From Watersipora subatra (lineage: Eukaryota; Bryozoa; Gymnolaemata; Cheilostomatida; Watersiporidae), in NCBI RefSeq assembly GCF_963576615.1, contig NC_088717.1, forward strand, positions 955,001 to 1,019,000: DNA of 64,000 bases, written 5' to 3'. The notes under the pieces are model-generated. The model was not told the DNA's origin and did not search any database. It saw only the letters and a program-made list of their open reading frames with translations. The translations under genes were made by a program, and so were the position numbers. Positions 10,708 through 21,700 of the stretch are shown here, one piece after another (positions within the stretch are counted from its first letter, which is position 1; each line of letters opens with the position of its first letter).

Positions 10708-12898
10708 CTAAACGAAGAGAGAAGTTGTTCTTAGCTATACAAACTAGTTGCATATGGCGCCTTACAGTGCCTCGCGTTGCGCGTTCACAACTCGAGTTGT
10801 ACAACTCGAGTTGCCGAATTGTACAACTCGGCCTGGGTTTATGACCTCGAGTTGTTTTACCTATACGCAAAACTAACACGGGTTCGTAAAGAAAGCAAAG
10901 TGAGTAATTGGGGTGTCTCATTTACAGAAATTTAATATTAATAATGATTTAAATATGTATACATATTTAAATTATATATTGGCGAGATTTGCGCATATTC
11001 ATTTCTATAAATATAAAGAGACAAAAACAATTGTAGAATGTATATGAGAACCGAGCAACGAATTTTTTATTCCCAAACAGGTTTACATACGGCAGTAAAA
11101 TTTTGGCTCATGATTGGCTTTAGTAATCGAGTTTTAGTAATCAAAACCTACATCATTACATTGAAAGTCAATAGTTATAATTAGAGAGGAACACAAAATT
11201 CCAAAATATTATTCAAAATGGCTTAAATTAATGAGTTTTAAGTGAGCGCCTCTTACGTTTTAACAGCACTTTTTGAATGATAACATCAGTTTTGCTACGT
11301 TATTTAGAATTTTGTGTTCCTTTCTAATTATAACTATTGATTTCTAATGTAATGATGTAAGTTTTGGTTACTAAAACTCAATTACTAACGCCAATCATGA
11401 GCCAAAATTTTACTGCCGTATGTAAACCTGTTTGGGAAAAAGAAATTCGCAGCCAGCCGGGCAACTTCTTTTTCATTTGAAAAAAGGGTCATCTCTCTAG
11501 AATCTGACAAGAAACTGAATGAACACCGAAAATGAACATAGAAATTATTTCAACGGCGTTTAATGATGCACCAAAATAAATTCCGTATATAGAAAATATT
11601 GCTAGAGAAAATAAAATGATGAGATGTTCTCAAGCCGAGTTGTTGAACTCGAGTTGCTGTTGAAAGAACTCGGCTTGGGTTTTGATGAACTCGAGTTGTG
11701 CAACTCGAGTTGTACAACTCGAGTTATATTTACAAACTCGAGTTGTACAACTCGAGTTCTGCAACTCGAGTTGTAGAACTCGAGTTGCAAACTCGGCACA
11801 GTATAATTCTAATAATTCGCTATTAGTTCTAGTTTTACAGTACACACATAGTTTAATTTCTATTAGCTAACGGGTGCCTATTGATATACCATCGTTAATA
11901 TAACCATATCTACGGTTATGCTACCGTAATACTAATATATTGCACCTTACTTTTGAAAAGTCGTGTTGCGCGTTCACAACTCGAGTTGTGCAACTCGAGT
12001 TGATCAACTCGAGTTGCAAACACGCAACGCGAGGCACTGTAAGGCGCCATAATTTGCAGGCTTGTCAACTCCCTTGCAGGACAACATGCCCATAATATCA
12101 AAGGGAACTCTGAGGAACAGGCGATACATAGCTTTCCTTCATTTGGTAAAAGCAGGGGGAGGTGGAGAACATCAACAAAAGAGAAATTGTAAGGAGAAAG
12201 GATATGAATCAGAAACACAGGAATGGGCTTGAGCAGAAACTTCCAAAATTTGCTACGCAATATAAATCGTTGTATTAAACAACAATGAATCACTTTTAAC
12301 TGTGAAATGAATATTTAGTCTATATAATGGCAAGGATTCTTGCCAGTCAATGGTAAACTTTCATAATTCAAACCGATAACATAACCTAACAATTTTTCAA
12401 ACTAATCCGAAGAGAATGACAGAGTAATGCTGTTCTAGCAAACGGCCTCGCTTGGCTGCATCTCAAACCTGTCTATTAATCCCAAGGGAAAAGCTTGCTT
12501 GAAATTCTGCTCGGATCTCAAATTTGTTAAATTTTCGGGCACTCGTAAGTCGAGGTACGACTGTACAGAGATGTTATTGCTACATTTGCTTTGTCTGAAC
12601 GTACAATATAGTAAACCTCTGCTCAATGAATGTACTTGGAAAAGACAACTCCACTTATAAACGCAATATCACTCACCCAGATTAGTGTAGCAATGAAGAC
12701 GAGAATAGAGGTGCCAAAAGCGATGTTTCCAATGCGACTCTTAGCCCGATAGCCTGCCTCCCACGAGCCTGAAGGCTTGGGAAGGTGGTCCATTGTGGCC
12801 TTGAACATCTCGTCGACTTCTTTCCAGGTTTTTACCTCACCATGCCCATAACTTCGTCTAGCTTGCACTCCTGCAGCAATTATAAATGACCAATTCAT
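10561..12898 (-). CDS. Small single-pass, probably mitochondrial, membrane protein (gene span)
   Basis: Two exons, 12677-12898 and 10561-10707, join in phase 0 to give 122 residues if the Met at 12898 is used. The N-terminal part is basic (QARRSYGHG) and could be a mitochondrial presequence. It is followed by LPKPSGSWEAGYRAKS and a hydrophobic helix of about 18 residues (about 57-74), then a basic DRQIKRQAEYYERGAKWRK stretch and an acidic D/E-rich C-terminus. The LPKPxGSW-then-helix layout recalls the deltamethrin-resistance/COX7-like family of small inner-membrane proteins, but I could not confirm this. A good acceptor (GCTGCAG) inside the first exon at 12871 means the true start may be in an exon further upstream. 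The 2-kb intron contains an inverted-repeat element. Confidence 0.6.
10947..10972. repeat. Perfect 26-bp palindrome
   Basis: ATTTAAATATGTA followed directly by its reverse complement. It lies inside the 1.3-kb element, to the left of the nested fold-back pair. Confidence 0.85.
11072..11436. mobile_element. Nested fold-back pair (MITE-like), arms about 130 bp
   Basis: The segment 11072-11202 (starting CCCAAACAGGTTTACATACG) is repeated in inverted orientation at 11308-11436 with only scattered mismatches. A spacer of about 105 bp separates the arms. It sits between the CAACTCGAGTTG clusters of the larger element, so it is probably a separate insertion or the core of that element. Confidence 0.8.
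11635..11790. repeat. Array of the 12-bp palindrome CAACTCGAGTTG
   Basis: Roughly nine copies of CAACTCGAGTTG or close variants, spaced by 0 to 8 bases. Further copies lie at 10787-10830 and 11978-12016 next to the element ends. Each is a perfect palindrome. Confidence 0.9.
12500..12567. mobile_element. Tigger-like terminal-repeat fragment
   Basis: Inverted, this reads CAGTCGTACCTCGACTTACG followed by AGTGCCC. It is close to the CAGTAGTACCTCGACATATG end at 61.66 kb. No opposite end was identified, so it is a one-ended remnant. Confidence 0.5.
12677..12898 (-). CDS. Exon 1 of small membrane-protein gene
   Basis: It holds the presequence-like N-terminus, the GSW motif and the membrane helix, and ends at TGG before a consensus donor GTGAGT. 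If the internal acceptor is used, the exon starts at 12870 and the initiator lies elsewhere. No first exon with a matching phase-1 donor was found between 12.9 and 17.7 kb. Confidence 0.6.
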
Positions 12899-15724
12899 TT
12901 CGCAAGCCTTTACAGGTCAACTACACACTTTAACACAAATAATGAACACATGAAGTGTTTTTGTGTACAGGAATTGGAAGACAACATAGTTTTTTCTAAC
13001 AACTTTTTGTTTTGCTGGTTGACATACTTAAACCTATTCTGACAAAGATTGGCGTCTTTCAAAAATAGAGAGGCAAACATGACCTATTAGAGCTACAGAC
13101 CATAGAGCCTGACAACTATGCTTACTGTTACCTGAAATTTGCCATTTTTAGATATTTCACAGCATGCAGCTGTATGAGCCCATGTGTTCTCAATCGGCTA
13201 ATGAAATAAAACTCTTTGATTTGGCAGGGTGCCAAATGCAGGTACGAAGTATAAAAAACCTCGGTCTTTTTGCCAGCTTTAGCTTTATGTAAATCTGATC
13301 ACATCACATTTTCATATTGAATATCTATCCTAACTTGGTCTTGTTCTGGATGACGTCTATAATACATGAGATTGGCAAATCTAAATTTATGATAAATTTA
13401 ATCCATATTTCTTCGGAAATTACAGTATTTTAAGCAAAATATCTGATAAAATCTAAAATGTAATACAATTGCTTTCTCCTTCTGTTATCGCATCTGTGGT
13501 CCGCATTGTTATATTCATTATGGGTTGTTGTTAAAGTGCATAACTGATTTTGGTTTTATTAAAACGTCTGCTTGAAATGACAAGGATGTGGTTTGGGCAC
13601 TAGAATTTTGCTGCAACAGTTATTTTCTATGCAAACGGTTGGGCTCGCATAGCGTTCAGTATTTATCAACACCATTGCTTTGCTGTTGCATGGCCACACT
13701 TTTCCACAAAATTGGCGTATGTACTTTTTATAATATGTTTGAAGTCATATCTAATTTTTTGTTCCATATTGCATTTTCAATCATAGAGAACACGATTTAG
13801 CAATTTTCCTATAATATTCATTGCAAAGCGCATTTCATTTGATAATGATATACACATGCCTTTATTTCTTTTTAATGCTACTTGCTGCAAGATTAACATT
13901 ATATTTTTAATATTTGCTAATCGCTGAAAGGTTCAGTTTACTTTAAATAAGAAGATTTATCGGTGATCTGGAGAATATGTTAGACAAATGTTATCTAGAG
14001 TGAACTTGAAGAATAGGCCTAACACAGATTTTAGTTGACCAACCTTTTTTCACCATTTGCCAACTTTTCAATTTTATTTAATAAAATTTTTGTGTTATCA
14101 TACTTGAAAGTAAGTACTGCCCAATTTACGTGAGAAAAGTCGTAAACATTATGGTATGGGGTAGCGTTCCAGTTTCGAAACTTCCTCTTCAAAACAACCC
14201 TTCAGTTTTACAATAAAAAACGTTAGTTTGAATATAGCGCTCAGAATTTCCCATTATGTCTTTAAACGTCACGCTTACATCCTGACTGACGTGGTTTTGA
14301 CAGATCCACTGAACGAAGCAAACGTGGATAATATACCAATTAGCTACTCGTGCTACTTGAAGCATCTTTTAAAAAGCATCTGAAATGTTGTATAAAATAT
14401 AAACAAATATATAAGAAATTCTGTTTAGAATTATTCCCAATCAGACTGCATTGAGCGTACATATTAAGTATATTGAATCGACTTTACGCGCACTTGTCAT
14501 TAATGTTACGCCCCATTAAAACACTAACTGGTTTTAATTTGCAATTACATACAGTAACTACCTAAACAATAAATGTGCAACTAATAATATACACAACATT
14601 TTAACAAACTAAATAAACTTATAAAAATTTAATACGAGATAAATCACCAACTGCAATATTAAGACAACTGAATTTGGAGTTCATTTTTACTTCCTTACCA
14701 CCGGCCGAAATTCATATATCAGTTTTGCACTCGGTAACGAAAAATGATGGAATATTAATTGCTGAAAATTAATAATGAAATACGTACGAAAAGCTTTGGC
14801 CGAAGCCCTTAATGCGTTGGGTATTCTTTGCATTTTGTGTGCGACACGAAAATACAAATCTAATCAGTCTAGCTACACCGGCACGAGCAAACAAATCAAC
14901 ACATTCTAGCTTCAGGATTTTATATACTCTCTATGATTGGCTAACAATAATGTGGTTTTCGATGCACTTTATTTTGAAACAATATTTACAATTTTTTGTT
15001 GCAGAACATTAAATGTTAAATGAAATTTTTTTTGATGTATTTTAAGGCACAAAAAAAGTATGATCAACTATAGAGCAACAAAAATGTTTAACCGATCATA
15101 TAGATGCAGCCAATCAGCTGTGGGGCGAACATGCCTTTGGTTTAAAATGTCTTATCATAGCGGAGTAACTGTTGTATCCGGCTATTTTGAGTTTCTGCTT
15201 TTATATCACGTCGTTTACTAATAGTGACCAACACAACAGCAAACCCGAAGATCTTAGGCTAATGAAGCGGAGAGACTCGTCGCCCTGCATGTCCAATTCA
15301 AAGTTGTCTTCACCTGAAACTAGTAGGCGGGTTCAAGGTTTGACTACCATACAGCATCTATAATTTCATTGGCTCCCAACACCTTTTTATAGCGTGCGAA
15401 TGCAATGCACGAATACAAAGAGAATGAATGATACGACAATACACAATAAACATTTATTGAAGCTCAGAATGTAAAGAGACCTTCATGGACAGCGTCACTT
15501 ACTATATGCTCTACATGACAGTACAACTGCAAGACTCCATCTGAAGGAATTTGAGAATCGATAAGCGAACAGCTGGTGCCAGATAGAACATCGAGCCAGC
15601 GTCTGGTCTGATAGTTCAGTATGCTACAGAGCTGAGACAGCTTTTTTGTATCACCAGTTGGTTGGATATTGCCAATATTGCTGTGCCAATGAGCAATCGA
15701 AAAATTTGAAGTCTCGATTGAGCT
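12899..15724. other. Intergenic stretch between divergent genes
   Basis: This separates the minus-strand small gene from the first coding exon of the plus-strand THSD1-like gene, so it should contain both promoters. I saw no TATA-like box at a convincing distance and no array. Short open frames such as 14812-15012 look like chance. Confidence 0.4.
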
Positions 15725-15782
15725 ATGTGGAGATTAAGGATTATTATCGCTGTATACTTACAAATAGTCATAACACAATTAG
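15725..15782 (+). CDS. THSD1: THSD1-like exon 1: signal peptide
   Basis: ATG to donor GTAAGT encodes 19 residues with a basic start and a hydrophobic core (MWRLRIIIAVYLQIVITQL), ending in phase 1. The next exon begins with AA, which completes GAA (Glu) as the first residue after the likely cleavage site. Length, phase and character all suit a signal-peptide exon, but it is 8 kb from exon 2, so the link needs transcript support. Confidence 0.6.
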
Positions 15783-18700
15783 GTAAGTTTGCATACTTTG
15801 TTTGTAGAACTCTGGCTGTATCATATATACCTAGCGCAAATGCACTAAGATAGAAGGGTTTTTAGTTTTAGCTAATAACACACCTGCTGACTAGTGCCAC
15901 CAGTGATTCTGCTGCCGCTGCTATATGAGCTACAGAAACATTTGATGTACAAATCTTGATAAATCTAACAGATTAGGTTGTTCTCCTTTTATAAGCTCCA
16001 ACTCAAACATACTTTCGCTTCACCTACAAAAAAATTGCCGCGTGAAACGATTTTCGGTTGGAGTGTAGGCAGCTAATGGCTTTGAACATTGCGTATCATT
16101 GTTAGGTCCCAAGTCTTTGCCGAAAGGGTATAGAGCTTTGGTGTTCTTAATCAGAAAAGAATTAAAAAGAACCTACTGAAAATTCCATAGAGCTGTCCAT
16201 AGTTTTGTCTGCTTAAACTTAATTTAAATGTCATAGAGCTGTTCATACAGTTGTCTCATTAGCCTGGTGACATAGGTAAACAACAACTTTACTCTAATGG
16301 AATTATTCAGGACTAAATCTACCATTCAGTTTTGGCCAGTTCCCTAAGAAATGGAGCATATCTGGTCTGGCAACCGCTACTGGTAAACCTTGGTCTTAAG
16401 TGTCATTTCGACACCTACACCTCTCGATTCTTTCTCCTATAAATCTCGCATAAAGCCATTCTTGTAAGTAATGATGCATCGAAATGCTATTAACGGTTAA
16501 TTTATCAGGCTACAGTTTAGTGATTGCGCTGTGAAATACAAGCAGCTGGACTCGAAGTGAAAACACTCGGAGTGATTAATCGTGTGATTTACTCGTGTCT
16601 ACTTTATTACTAAAGCTCGCCTCAGAGAAAACTACCACCTGCCACACGCAATCTGTCAATACACGCTTTTCTATGCGATGCTCGAGTCAATTGTATATAC
16701 ACAAAGAGCTGTTACTGAAGCCATGCTGGTGCTCTAGTCGTTCAACCCTTCCCATAATCCCGCAGTAGTCCTAAAATGGGGATTGGTGTAGTTATCTTTA
16801 GAAAGGACTTAATATTAGGTTAATAAGCAAATAGTATCTGATATGATCGTTTATCTCTTGCTTCCTGTGAACCTGTGAACTTTGGGGAACAAACAGTTTT
16901 GTGTACAGCTAGTTAGTTCCTAGTTGTTGACTCAAGTCCTTTACTGTTACAATCACTCTAGCACTAGACAACTAACCACTAATCATTTCATTAATGGAGA
17001 CCGCTTCAAATGTCAACAAACAATTTTGGAGAAAGGGCACTTTTCTTGTGGTGTCACGTCATGGCTTCACGACTCAGCAATCTTATTAGTTATTAAAAAT
17101 AATTTATGTAAGTTCCCAGTCTAATGTTCTCTAGTCTAGTCTAAGTTCTAAAATCTCCAGAACATACGTGTAGCCCAGATAAGAGTTCTTGTAAAGCTGC
17201 TCCTGAAATACTTCAAAGCTTGAGACGAGCTCAAGGAAAACAACAATCATCAATAAACAGCTGTTTTTTTCATCTTTCCGTGCCGATACCAGACAAAAAT
17301 ATTAAGATTTAAATTTTTAAATAACTTGTTGGTACGATGTTTACTTTTTGAACAACAGATCTTACGACGGATAGGCAAATAGCTCTGCTAGCAGTTACAA
17401 TATATTCAAATATTGTAACTGCTATAGCAGAGATATACGGTTTTTATTAAAAACGCCATACTCCAAAAGCTTAACAGATATCCATATCAGTTTGGTACAT
17501 AAAGGTTTTATTTAACATAAACTAAACTTAAAACAAAAAGTGCCATTAAGATATTACTAACTATTTTTAAATAAAATGTACTCAAACTTGCTATAAGTGT
17601 GAAGATATAAACCACAGATTGTTTAACCACAGCATGATTTCATAGCCTGTGAACTTCAGCATAATAGTCATGATCAAGTTATTAAACTTAAGCTGCACAC
17701 TTTTGGATGGCTGCAAGGAAGAATGCTTGCAAGTTTGTCTTTGCTGCGCTAGCAGATTTTACTAAGGATCTTTTCCATATAGGGAGCCATATTGGATGTC
17801 TCTTTTTATCTGCCGGTCCACCTCCGGATTTTCTATGAGAAACGCGTCATTATCTGCAATAATTACAAACATATATATCTACTGATCTGTAAAATAATTG
17901 GCATTTCCTGATACATCTGCAAGCTAATTTACAAATATTAGTCATGTTTGCACTCATAGGTGCCAACAAACTTCACTGATGGTGAGTAGCACCAGACAAC
18001 TTTTCAAACAATTTTATAATCTCAAATTACATTCAAATTCAATATCTCTTGCAAAAGCAGTCAATTGAAAAACTGACACTCACAGTAATTCCTAGCAATC
18101 CATCTGCCGAGTTGGACTGACATGTCATAATTAATTGACCAATGACGGATCAGAGTTTCAGTGATTACACTTAGTTTGCTTATTAGTGCCATTACAGGAT
18201 CACCATCGCTTCTGAGTGTTTCAATTTATGAAATTTACACGCCGACCTACAGCTGGCTTTTTTATTCATATTACATTCTATTTACGAGTTTTGCAAAGAA
18301 AAAAAACTGCACAAACCTTTATGCAAAAGAAAACACAAATCATTTTTAATTTTTTAGATATTCACTAAAACAATATATTGCTTAGCAAGCTATTAGTAAA
18401 GAAAAGCGTGAACTGAACGTCGCTACAGTAAGTTCTCATTTTTTGCAGTTAATTGAGAAAATCCATGATTTAGAAACTGACTTTTTAAAGAACTGTATGT
18501 ATAAGCCAAAATTTTAACACCAGAAAAGTTAAACTGCTTCTTAAGCATATTGTGTCTATTTCCTAATTTATAGCTAAACTGAAGTTATCTTGATCGACTT
18601 CCAGTTATATTTCAACCTCAGTTACAATATTTTAAGTCAGAGAATGCACTAGTTTACTTAGTATGGGCATAGTTTGGACTTCATAACACTTACTCCTAGT

Positions 18701-21700
18701 AAACAGGCTAGTTAACAGGCTAGTTAAAATGTACAACACGCATCTGGTCTGAATATTTGTACTTGTGATTAACTTGTGAGAAGGAAGTCACATGTTTGTA
18801 TTCAGGTATTGATGTATTTATATTCATGTATTTTAGATTTTTTAATAATTTCTCTTAATAATTATGTCTAACTTTTTTATTTTGTAACAAAAATCGTTTA
18901 ACTAAATCTTGATGGGTTACCATATGCTCTTGGATACCGGATACACTTAAGAACCATGAGATGATATTAGATACAAACATCAAATATGTATAGGAGCTGA
19001 TATCTGACGCTAAAGCCTGGTTTCCGTATGCGCCGCAAGCACTGGCGACAGCACCCCAGGGCTATCAGCGGTGAAATGTGAACCTACGTGCCGAGTACCG
19101 CCGAATATCACCGGTAGTTTCCAGCGGTCAATGCAAGAGTTCAGCGTTGTTCAACTTTCACGAAGAGTAGCAGTCAAAACCTTCCCGAAATGCACTGTAC
19201 AGGTAAAGGTGGGCATTTTTGAAACGGCATGGCGAGCGAACATCTTTTATGCGATTGTTAGCGATGCAGCTTTAGGTGAACAAAAGCCGCCGAGCCTAGC
19301 ATCGCAAGCGTTTTGCTGCGCAAGATTTCCGTGGGGTCTCGCGATCAATATGGCAACCAGGCTTTACAGCTCGTCATATTGTCAAAACTCCTTCGCTGTT
19401 GCTTTTACATATGGGTCTTCCCATTTGCGGTATAAAACTCTAGCAAAGATTTGACTTTGCACCCAAAGGAGTTTTTAAAACAACTTGTGATTTTTTTATA
19501 TCGTGTTTTTTATTACAAAAAATTGAAAAATTAACGAGAATTAAAAAAAACTCAAATGTATAAAGAGAAAACATATAAAGTAAGTTTATTTACACTTGAC
19601 ATAGTCTAGAAGTAAATTACCCTGTACTTCTGCTGTCACCCCTACCTTTACACATTGTCTAGCCTTTGCTTCTGTCTGCTTGGTTTTAAGGTAAAGTAAC
19701 AATAAAACATTTTATTTATTATTTTATAAATGTATTTTAATCTCTGCACCTCAGTATAAGGAGTTTGTCTCAAGCTTAATTCCCACCATAACCCTTACAT
19801 ACACATCCATACTTGGAATACCCATCACCGTTGAGAAGGTAATGTAAGTCTTGAGCTATGAAAAGAATTAGTCATCAGGCATCTTGTCAAAACATGTGTT
19901 TATGTTTCAGCACACGAAACAGGTGTGCTGAAACATAAAACATGGTTTCATGTTTTAACCCGCTATACTCCTGCGGTGCATGGAGTAAAATAAATGGTGC
20001 ACAAGGGTTTTAGTGTGCTTCGATTGCAAGCAAAAAAATTTAAAGACAAAATTATTTGTTTTGTTCAGCACTATGTGTATACGGTGTTTACGCTGAACAT
20101 GTGTCACATCATAATTCCCCTCTATTAAATAATACATCAAATGTTGACTAGAGCCTCTTTTCTAAATGCTGTGATTCTATTGTTACAGCCAACTTTTTAT
20201 TTAAATATCTTTGAATGACTTTCATACAACGCTTGGGATAATTTGCAATAAAATTATTGCATTATGGAAATAATTTCGATTTAGAGGAAACTGAACGCTT
20301 CTATAGCGTTATTAGCTGAAGACATTCTGTCTGAAGAGTATTGCGTATAAGTGAGTCTCATGTGACTTACTGACTGAAGGCATTGGCCAGACTGAAGGCC
20401 TTAGTTTTATAAGCATGAGTGCGTTACTATGACAACGAGCCAATGTTAACACTTTTAGGTATTCTAATCCCAAACAAAAAGTTCATAGGTCATAGGTCAT
20501 ATATATTATCGTTGGATTCAGTTTTATTAGGTCAAACGATCCACGGTAAAAATGATATTTAAAGAAACTTACTAAAAGGCAGCCAGGCAGCTTCTATGAA
20601 ACTTATTATCCAGACGGGATCAAGTGAGAAACACTTATTAATAGATATACAAAAACTAGTTAATAGAGTCGTCCTGCTAGAGGTTGTGATATTCTTGTGA
20701 TGTGCCGACACAAGTGTAGCGAAGGGAATAAAGTCTTACTTTATACAACTTGGAGCAGTATAAAGTAGTAGAGAATTAGAATACCTAGCTTGGTTAGCTA
20801 CTATTAGTTTCGTGCTTGTGCATTCATCAGGCGGTAGACCTCAACTCCTATACAACTATATATATATATATAAAATTGTTTCCTCACCCCGGTTAACCCG
20901 TATGGGTGGTAATTTCTGCTCCAACTCGGGTCTCCTACCAGAGACCTGAGAGTTTGAGCACTCGCCGCAAGATCTTACCTGTTCCCAATAGCGCACTTTT
21001 CTGCAACTCACCTTAGTTGATTGCTGTCGGTATTTGGGCAAGCCACATTTTATGCACTGGTGTTATTGCGCCCAGTTCCCCAAGGACTACTGGGATTACA
21101 GTTGTTCTTACATTCCAGCATTTTTCAATCTCTTCTCCAAGAGGGAGATATTTCTCTACCTTTTCTTTTTCTTTGTTGGCTATATTGTAGTCATTGGGTA
21201 CTGCTATATCTATTATAGTAGCCCTCTTGTTCTCCTTGTCCACCATCACTATATCTAGTTGGTTTGCTAGGACATGCTTGTCAGTCCGGATGTAGAAGTC
21301 CCAGAGGATCTTAGCGTGGTCATTTTCATTGACCTTACCAGGAGTTTCCCACCAGTGTTGCGGTTTATTAAGGCCATACTCATCACATAGACTTCTATAC
21401 ACAACACCTGCGTCATGATTATGCAGCTCAGTGTATGGTTTCCTGCTAGCTGCTTGCATCCACTGATGATGTGTTGGATGGTTTCAGGTGCATCTTTGCA
21501 GTCTGCATCTAGGATCGTCTCTAGTGTGATAGATTTTTGTTTAGATTTGCTTTGTTGGAAGCACTTGCTCCTGGGCTGCCATGATTAGCGACTCTGTATT
21601 GGCCGTTAGGTTTCCGCTGTTCAGCCACATATAAGTCTGGTGAAGATCGCCAACATTAGATATTTGTCGGTGGTAAGCACCATGAAGAGGTTTCATACGC

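Larger units (their letters stand above)
10753..12051. mobile_element. 1.3-kb inverted-repeat element carrying CAACTCGAGTTG arrays
   Basis: The left end starts TATGGCGCCTTACAGTGCC and the right end is its inverse. The match runs through TCGCGTTGCG into copies of the 12-bp palindrome CAACTCGAGTTG. TTGCA stands just outside both ends and may be the target duplication. The element lies in the intron of the small minus-strand gene and has no coding capacity. Internal copies of the palindrome (11635-11790) generate spurious open frames on both strands. Confidence 0.75.

Noticed and set aside
11602-11870. Three overlapping short ORFs
   Set aside because: They are created by repeated CAACTCGAGTTG, which reads as LEL/RVV repeats in several frames.
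19071-19454. 127-codon open frame
   Set aside because: Most of it lies inside a MITE whose second copy does not keep the frame open.
21021-21258. Plus-strand hydrophobic ORFs
   Set aside because: They are shadows of the minus-strand LINE endonuclease region.
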